NCBI GenBank assembly: GCA_905233375.1
Contig: CAJOEJ010000028.1
Coordinates: 1 to 35,336, forward strand
Source of the DNA: Paludibacteraceae bacterium
GTDB taxonomy: Bacteria; Bacteroidota; Bacteroidia; Bacteroidales; Paludibacteraceae
DNA length: 35,336 bases
Direction of reading: 5' to 3'
This document shows, one piece after another, positions 29,599 to 35,336 of this stretch (positions are counted from its first letter, which is position 1; the number at the start of each line of letters is the position of its first letter). Under the pieces are notes generated by a model, which was not told where the DNA came from, ran no database searches, and saw only the letters and a list, made by a program, of their open reading frames with translations. Made by a program: the position numbers and the translations under genes.

Positions 29599-32500
29599 AT
29601 GAAAAAACTATTTTTTAAATTATCAATGCTGCTCTTCATGCTCTCCCTGAGCATCAACGCAGCATGGGCGGATTTTAGCACCAAGCCGTACTATGTGGCT
29701 CAGTTGACTGCCAGTGCTTCTTCTACCGGTGGTGGAAAAGTTTATCTGGATGCAGGGCAAAATGGCGATAATTATGAGCCCCAAGACGAGGATTTCGTGG
29801 ATAGCGACACGAGAACAAAGGGCTTGGCATTGTCTATGCAGGGCATGGATCGAATGAGAGTTGCCTTTACGACGTGGCAAAAAGCAGATGATGGCTATTA
29901 TTTTGTCGGTTGGTCGTATGCAGACAATGGATTCGATCTGGGAATGAGAAAACCGGAAGAGGCAGAACAGGACAACTTTAGTGATCTATACGATGTGGGA
30001 ACAGAGAAATCGACATACGAGACGGTAGATCCGGAAAATGAAGATTCTGATCCGGTAAAAGATGAAAATGGTAATGTGGTGTATGTGGAGGATAAATATT
30101 TCCCTGCAGTTTATACATTGTATGCTACCTTTGAGCCGATACGAATTGCCGGTTTTGAGATAGGCGGTTCGAACACTATTACCGATGGCACATCTTGCAC
30201 CCAGACCGTTACGTTTGATTTCGTCGGAGAAGATATTGATGCCGACGATTTCGAATCGTTGGCTATCACTTCTTCTACAGGAGGCGGTGCTTGGACCAAT
30301 GCCAGTGGTGAGGCTTTGTCTATCTCCGATTTGGATATTAGTGGTGAGACGGCTAAGGTAGAGGTTAAATTTACGGCTCCGAATACCAACATAGCGGAAT
30401 ATACGGCGAATCTGCGACTGACGACCCAAGCTAATATCACGATGAATGTATTGCTTGGCGCACGTATCATTGAGGATGGAGTGGAAGCTATTCGTCTGAA
30501 TAAATCGAAAGTGCAGTATGACGGTGAGGATGGTAGCGGAACCTTGGAAAGTATGTTAACTAAAGCCGTTACCGGCGATATCATCAAACTGAACGGCAAC
30601 TATAGTGACGCAGTTGAAATCAATAAAAATATCACCTTTGACCTCAATGGATACGAGCTTAGCAATACGCTGACTGTTTCCGGCGGTAATGTGACGGTTG
30701 CATTCAGTAATTATGGCGGTTCGGCTACATCGCTGACTGTAAACGGGGGTAAAGCCATCCTGAATGGCGGTACGTTCGGCACGCTCACAATCGGAGCAAG
30801 CGGTACAGTAGAGCAGAACGGTGCAACGATTGATGGTACTGCGGAGAACAATGGTTCGTTGACAACTTTGGATGGCTACTTCCAAGACGGTTTGACATCT
30901 GCCGGTACGCTGATTGTGAACGGCGGTGTATTCGAGGGTGAGATAGCTATCAATATCACCGGTGGTTCGGCACAAATTAAGAAAGGTAGCATTTATGGTA
31001 CTTTGTATGGCGTGCAGACTGATGACGGTTCGACGACGATTGAAAAATTAGCCGAAATCGGCGGTTATATAAAAGCGCTCTATGGCAATGGTGATACGCT
31101 GACGGTGAATAATGGTAAGTTTGTCGATCCTGAGAATCTAAAGGACGGTTCGATTACTTTCTATGCCGGTTATTTCCAGACGAACAATTCCGAGGAAGAC
31201 GAAGTGCTCGGTAAGCACGTATGGCGTAATACGTCCGGTGCCGAGTTCCGTGAGGGATATGAGTTCTTTGTGGGCTCTGCGGAATCTGCCAAAGCAGCAG
31301 GTGTGAGCGTTTGTCATATCGGTGGTACGTCTTATGCGGCGCTGGAAGATGCGTTGGCATATGCGAATACAACATCCGATAAGGTAATTATTATCATGGA
31401 TAATGATTACACCATGCCTGCCGGTTATTATACTTTGCCGGATAATGCGGTGTTAATCATCCCGAAGAACAATGATCAAGGTAATGAGACGAAAACAGTA
31501 GAACGTGCTATTTACTCGGAGACTCCCGGATATGAAGTGGACTATGTAACTCCTACGAAATTCCGTTGCCTTACCTTGAGCGAAGGAGTTAACCTGGATG
31601 TCCATGGTACAATCGAAGTAAGCGGTACGCAGTTTAGTTCTCATCATGCTTACACAAGTGCCGTTTATGGTCCTTACGGACAATTGCAAATGAACAAGGG
31701 CAGTAAAATTACACTGCAAGACGGTTCGGAACTTCGTGCATGGGGATATGTAACCGGTGATCTTGAGAACCAGGATGCACAGCACAACGTGCCGATGGGT
31801 GAGATTGATGCCCGTCGTGGTGCTATGGTACGTGAGCAGTTCCAGATGGGAGACTGGAAAGGCGCTCGTTTCTCAGGTATGGGCTTATTGGAAGGAAATC
31901 CGGTATTCCCGCTGAACACGTATTTTATCCAGAATATTGAAGTTCCGGTGAAATATCACCCGGGAGCCGTATTGAGTACGGCGGCAGGTGTAACTGCCGC
32001 CGAAGAAGAGTGGGGAGGGATGGCTTCTACGGTTAGTGGTATCTTGGGTACTGCCAATATCTCCATGAGCGCCAATGATATCAAAGTGATTGGCGTAACA
32101 GAAGGGGAACCGGCTATGTTCTTGATGGACGCAGCAGCGGATGCGGAGAATACCTGGGTGCGCAAATGGTATGACGCTTCGAAAGACCAACAGGTATATG
32201 AAATCAATAGTGGTGCCCATATCGGCAATCTGATAATTCCATTGGTTAGTTCACCTCTCTTTACTCAACAAAATTTCCTTCCGCTGCCTGAGGATCTTAC
32301 GATGAACTCCGGTCAGTATTTCTTGCCGATTACGAACAACTTCAAATTGCACTTGCTGAGCGGTATCATGGACTTTACGCAATCCACGGAATTGCTCCCG
32401 GGTGCTGAAGTGGAGATTGACAAAGAGTCAAGAGTCTATATTACACCGACTGAAAACGTAAACAGCGGAGCTTTGTTCGTGTACGATGCGGATGATTGGG

Positions 32501-35336
32501 GTAATTATGCAGGTGCTGCTCCGGCTCGTAAAGTAAAATATGCACCGTCGTTTGATGACGGCGAGAATTACGGTGTACCCTCTACACGTGGTATTACACA
32601 GGGAGAGTTGAAAGATGCTACGGTTCTCGTACATGGTACTTTTGAAATTACCGAAGGTGGTTATGTTTATACATCGGAACATGGCGCAAATATCATCTCC
32701 AAAAACGAAGATGCCGGTACGTTTGCTTTCTTTGCGGATAATACCATAGATAACCAAACGGTAAGTCAGGTTTCCGGCGCAACCGGTGGCGGCCAAGTAG
32801 ATCAAACCTTCTATCCTGCTAAACTGAAAAATAGAGTAGCAGATCCAGCATTTGCCGAAACATCCGGTATTGAGAGTGGTCATACATTAATGTACCTAAA
32901 TGACAAGTGGATTGGAGACGAGCAAATTCTTATCTATCTGGATTGCTATACGGCTGAGTTTGATCAACAAAAGTATGCTCAAGCGCAAGGAGGAACAGGA
33001 ACTTATGAAGATGCAGTTGAAAAAATCTACATCAAGCCGCAGGAGTATGTAGAAATTGCCTATTCGTCTCTTACAATTACCGAGGATGAAAATATACTTT
33101 CGATTGACATTGAAGGCAATCCGAATCATACCTTCAGCGATGCCGCCGGCGCAGGACGTCTGTTCATCCAAGTGGGTGATAATCTGACGTGCCAATGGTG
33201 GGAAGTGGAAGCAAAAGATAATTATTACCACTGCATCCATCCGGATAATGATACCTATTATGAGTGGAATGAATCTGAAAGCCAATGGGAAGAAGTTCGT
33301 TTCGAGATCACATGGCTTGATTGGGATGGCTCGCCAATCTTAGATGCGAATGACGACCCTATCGTATATGAAGTTCCTTATGGCACACAAGCTGAATGGT
33401 TGAGCACCAACCCGACGCGCGAACCGAGTGATGACTATACGTACGATTTCACCGGCTGGAGTCCTGCATTGGGTAAAGTGACATCGGATGTGACGTATAT
33501 GGCAACCTACGAGGAGAAACAGATCAAATATACCATCGTCTTCGTGAACGATGGTGGTGTGGAGATTGAGCGTCACTTGTTAGCACGCGACGAGGTGCCT
33601 GTTTGCGAAAACGCACCGACCCGCACGGGCTACATCCTCCAATGGAGTCCTAATGATCCGGCTCCTGTGACGGGAGATGAGACCTATACCGCTACTTGGT
33701 TGCCCGAACCGCCCACGACGTACACCATTACGTTCAAGAACTACGATGGTTCGCAACTGGAGCAAAAAGAGGTAAATGCAGATGAAACACCGGAATATAC
33801 AGGAGAAGAGTTCTCTAAACCGGAGACGGATGAGTATTCCTATACCTTTAGCGGTTGGAAACCGGCTATCGCTCCGGCAAGTTCGAATGCTACGTATGTA
33901 GCTCAGTTCGTGGAGGAACCGAGACAATATGAGGTGAATTTCTATCAAGAGGATAAAGAAACCCTGATCGAAACACAATCTATCCCGTATGGTGGAATGC
34001 CTGTCATTCCGGATTATACGAAACAGAATACAGCGCAATATACCTATTCGATTCAATGGAAGAATATGGATGGTGATGATAATATTCAACCTGTAATTGA
34101 AGATGTGGATTATTATGCAGATACAACAAGTACCACGAATAAGTATAATGTGAAACTGATCAGCAATCCGTCAGGCGCATGTACGTTGATTGGAAATGGT
34201 ATTTATGAGTACGACGAAGCAGAAGATGCTGTTACGATCACTATCACTCCGAACGATGGTTATGAATTTACCAGTTGGAGCGATGGCGTCGCAATAGGAG
34301 AGCCGGATGAGGGCGTTTATACCCGCCAAATGCCAATCACCGGTGACATCAATCTGGTGGCTAACTTTAGTGTATCCGATCCGGATTACACGATTCATTG
34401 GTGGAACGAGGATGGTTCGGCTGAATTGGTAGAGGCTGTAGATCAGAAGGCGAATACGAACACTATCTATCCGGGAGCAACGCCGACAAAGGATGCTACT
34501 GCACAATATACCTATACGTTTGACGGTTGGTCAACTTCTGTTGGTGGCGATCGTGCATACAAGAACAATATGACTCCTGTCGCTACGGAAAATGCTAACT
34601 ATTATGCACACTTCGCAGCTACGGTGAATACCTATGAGGTGACCTTGACGGCTGCTCCTGTAAGCGCTGCCACCTTCTCCGGACTTGGAACATATTTGTA
34701 TAATGAGAATGCAAATGCCGTAACGCTGACTGTTATTCCGAATGCCGGATATACCTTCACCGGCTGGAGTGACGGACAGGAAGGTACGAATCTGGTTCGC
34801 CAAATGGCAATCACCGGCGATATCAATCTCGTGGCTAACTTCACGGTAAATGAACCGGATTACACGATCACCTGGATGAGCGAAGATGGATCTCAGACAT
34901 TGGCGGAGGTGGGTTACAAGTACAAGACCCCATCTACCTACACCGGTGAGACCCCGACAAAAGATGCTAACGAAGATTATATTTATACCTTCGATGGCTG
35001 GACCTCTGAGGCTGACGGCGCAGGTACGTATTATGCGAATGGTGCTACTCCAAAAGTGATGGCTAATGCTACCTACTTTGCGCACTTCGCGGCAACACCG
35101 ATTTATACCATTACATGGTTGGATGGTGATGACAATACGCTTCATACGGATGTACTCGCTTATGGTGCTATGCCTTCGTATGATGGTGAGACTCCGACCA
35201 AGTCTGCAACTGCGGAATACACTTATACGTTCAATGGAAGCTGGTCGCCGAGTATCGTTGTGGTGAATGGCGATGCTACCTACACTGCGCAGTTCGATGC
35301 AACACCGATTTATACCATTACATGGTTGGATGGTGA
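29599..35336 (+). CDS. Giant secreted repeat protein, adhesin-like (partial, 5' end)
   Basis: An uninterrupted frame from ATG 29599 to the window edge: 1912 residues, no stop yet. Signal peptide MKKLFFKLSMLLFMLSLSINAAWA. Residues about 25-170 unknown; 170-290 beta-sandwich-like; about 290-510 a beta-helix-like stretch of short Gly/Asn/Thr strands (LNGYELSNTLTV, NGGTFGTLTIGASGTVEQNG); a second such part from about 570; about 700-1230 unknown beta domains; from about 1235 to the edge an array of InlB-like repeats in two types. Type A (about 69 aa) runs YTITW...DG...Y-T-Y-T-F-x-GW...ATYxAxF; type B (about 75 aa) runs YEVTL...GYTFTGWSDG...MAITGDINLVANF. The last units are nearly identical at DNA level. 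Surface adhesion or binding is inferred; no enzyme motif seen. The end, perhaps with the sorting tail, lies outside. Confidence 0.92.
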   Translation, partial: MKKLFFKLSMLLFMLSLSINAAWADFSTKPYYVAQLTASASSTGGGKVYLDAGQNGDNYEPQDEDFVDSDTRTKGLALSMQGMDRMRVAFTTWQKADDGYYFVGWSYADNGFDLGMRKPEEAEQDNFSDLYDVGTEKSTYETVDPENEDSDPVKDENGNVVYVEDKYFPAVYTLYATFEPIRIAGFEIGGSNTITDGTSCTQTVTFDFVGEDIDADDFESLAITSSTGGGAWTNASGEALSISDLDISGETAKVEVKFTAPNTNIAEYTANLRLTTQANITMNVLLGARIIEDGVEAIRLNKSKVQYDGEDGSGTLESMLTKAVTGDIIKLNGNYSDAVEINKNITFDLNGYELSNTLTVSGGNVTVAFSNYGGSATSLTVNGGKAILNGGTFGTLTIGASGTVEQNGATIDGTAENNGSLTTLDGYFQDGLTSAGTLIVNGGVFEGEIAINITGGSAQIKKGSIYGTLYGVQTDDGSTTIEKLAEIGGYIKALYGNGDTLTVNNGKFVDPENLKDGSITFYAGYFQTNNSEEDEVLGKHVWRNTSGAEFREGYEFFVGSAESAKAAGVSVCHIGGTSYAALEDALAYANTTSDKVIIIMDNDYTMPAGYYTLPDNAVLIIPKNNDQGNETKTVERAIYSETPGYEVDYVTPTKFRCLTLSEGVNLDVHGTIEVSGTQFSSHHAYTSAVYGPYGQLQMNKGSKITLQDGSELRAWGYVTGDLENQDAQHNVPMGEIDARRGAMVREQFQMGDWKGARFSGMGLLEGNPVFPLNTYFIQNIEVPVKYHPGAVLSTAAGVTAAEEEWGGMASTVSGILGTANISMSANDIKVIGVTEGEPAMFLMDAAADAENTWVRKWYDASKDQQVYEINSGAHIGNLIIPLVSSPLFTQQNFLPLPEDLTMNSGQYFLPITNNFKLHLLSGIMDFTQSTELLPGAEVEIDKESRVYITPTENVNSGALFVYDADDWGNYAGAAPARKVKYAPSFDDGENYGVPSTRGITQGELKDATVLVHGTFEITEGGYVYTSEHGANIISKNEDAGTFAFFADNTIDNQTVSQVSGATGGGQVDQTFYPAKLKNRVADPAFAETSGIESGHTLMYLNDKWIGDEQILIYLDCYTAEFDQQKYAQAQGGTGTYEDAVEKIYIKPQEYVEIAYSSLTITEDENILSIDIEGNPNHTFSDAAGAGRLFIQVGDNLTCQWWEVEAKDNYYHCIHPDNDTYYEWNESESQWEEVRFEITWLDWDGSPILDANDDPIVYEVPYGTQAEWLSTNPTREPSDDYTYDFTGWSPALGKVTSDVTYMATYEEKQIKYTIVFVNDGGVEIERHLLARDEVPVCENAPTRTGYILQWSPNDPAPVTGDETYTATWLPEPPTTYTITFKNYDGSQLEQKEVNADETPEYTGEEFSKPETDEYSYTFSGWKPAIAPASSNATYVAQFVEEPRQYEVNFYQEDKETLIETQSIPYGGMPVIPDYTKQNTAQYTYSIQWKNMDGDDNIQPVIEDVDYYADTTSTTNKYNVKLISNPSGACTLIGNGIYEYDEAEDAVTITITPNDGYEFTSWSDGVAIGEPDEGVYTRQMPITGDINLVANFSVSDPDYTIHWWNEDGSAELVEAVDQKANTNTIYPGATPTKDATAQYTYTFDGWSTSVGGDRAYKNNMTPVATENANYYAHFAATVNTYEVTLTAAPVSAATFSGLGTYLYNENANAVTLTVIPNAGYTFTGWSDGQEGTNLVRQMAITGDINLVANFTVNEPDYTITWMSEDGSQTLAEVGYKYKTPSTYTGETPTKDANEDYIYTFDGWTSEADGAGTYYANGATPKVMANATYFAHFAATPIYTITWLDGDDNTLHTDVLAYGAMPSYDGETPTKSATAEYTYTFNGSWSPSIVVVNGDATYTAQFDATPIYTITWLDG
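35092..35336 (+). repeat. Near-identical 207-bp tandem units in the giant gene
   Basis: GCAACACCGATTTATACCAT and the next 18 bases occur identically at 35092-35129 and 35299-35336, 207 bp (69 codons) apart, so at least two recently copied InlB-type units exist and the array continues past the window edge. Confidence 0.8.

Noticed and set aside
29986..35145. Many 70-200-aa minus-strand frames in the last 5 kb
   Set aside because: All are antisense to one continuous plus-strand frame with a signal peptide, promoter and repeat domains.

Overview
The window looks like chromosomal DNA from a member of the Bacteroidales (Bacteroidetes). The reasons are at least ten promoters of the Bacteroidetes type (TTG, 20 bp, TAnnTTTG), a TonB-dependent receptor ending in an aromatic residue, secreted proteins with InlB-like repeats and short conserved C-terminal tails that resemble type IX secretion cargo, and housekeeping proteins (GapA, EF-P, RpiB, UvrB, L19, Dcp) of Bacteroidetes character. 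Genus cannot be fixed from the sequence alone; a gut or rumen lineage near Paludibacteraceae or Prevotellaceae is a guess.

Layout. 1-1063: the end of one gene, an unrecognised 126-aa protein, then about 540 bp of dispersed repeats, a terminator and several strong hairpins before the promoter of a lipoprotein M3 peptidase (dcp). 1064-3712: dcp and a small membrane protein. 3678-9703 (minus strand): a tight gene run of secreted M6 metalloprotease, small secreted protein, soluble S24/S26-like peptidase and PqqD-like protein, then a TPP (thiamine) riboswitch that opens onto a TonB-dependent receptor. The riboswitch makes thiamine or a precursor the likely substrate of that receptor. 9988-11835: a secreted repeat protein, divergent from the M6 gene. 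12128-15019: rfbC, rfbD, a DUF2461 gene, tRNA-Arg(CCT) and a ribonuclease HI. 15162-16913: gapA and efp, convergent across a terminator and a CACGTG palindrome cluster. 17039-19693: marC, rpiB, a radical SAM/SPASM gene and a metallo-beta-lactamase-fold gene in one tight or overlapping run. 19721-22197 (minus): uvrB and rplS with a possibly structured leader. 22374-27420 (minus): a 1009-aa secreted protein, an easily missed 49-aa peptide gene and a 584-aa secreted protein. 27651-29041: a metallophosphoesterase and a Sel1-repeat protein. 29599 to the window edge: the first 1912 residues of a giant secreted adhesin-like protein that runs out of the window without a stop.

Themes. (1) Four complete secreted proteins share a roughly 25-residue C-terminal tail (K-x-hydrophobic-x-N/D-G-Q/K/R ... 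G-x-x-Y-x-V/I-x-G), a likely sorting signal. (2) Short AT-rich microrepeat families (CCAATGA/CCAATCA, AAATATCGA, CAACTTTC, GTACAAAGGGACAA and others) lie between genes and also sit in frame inside three neighbouring coding sequences (rnhA, the radical SAM gene, the MBL-fold gene), where they encode peptides such as SPMTNDQSPITN. This is the most unusual signal in the window. (3) Promoters are very regular, and efp and marC share a mirror-symmetric divergent promoter built on one perfect 14-bp palindrome.

No CRISPR array, insertion sequence, prophage, rRNA or replication origin was seen.
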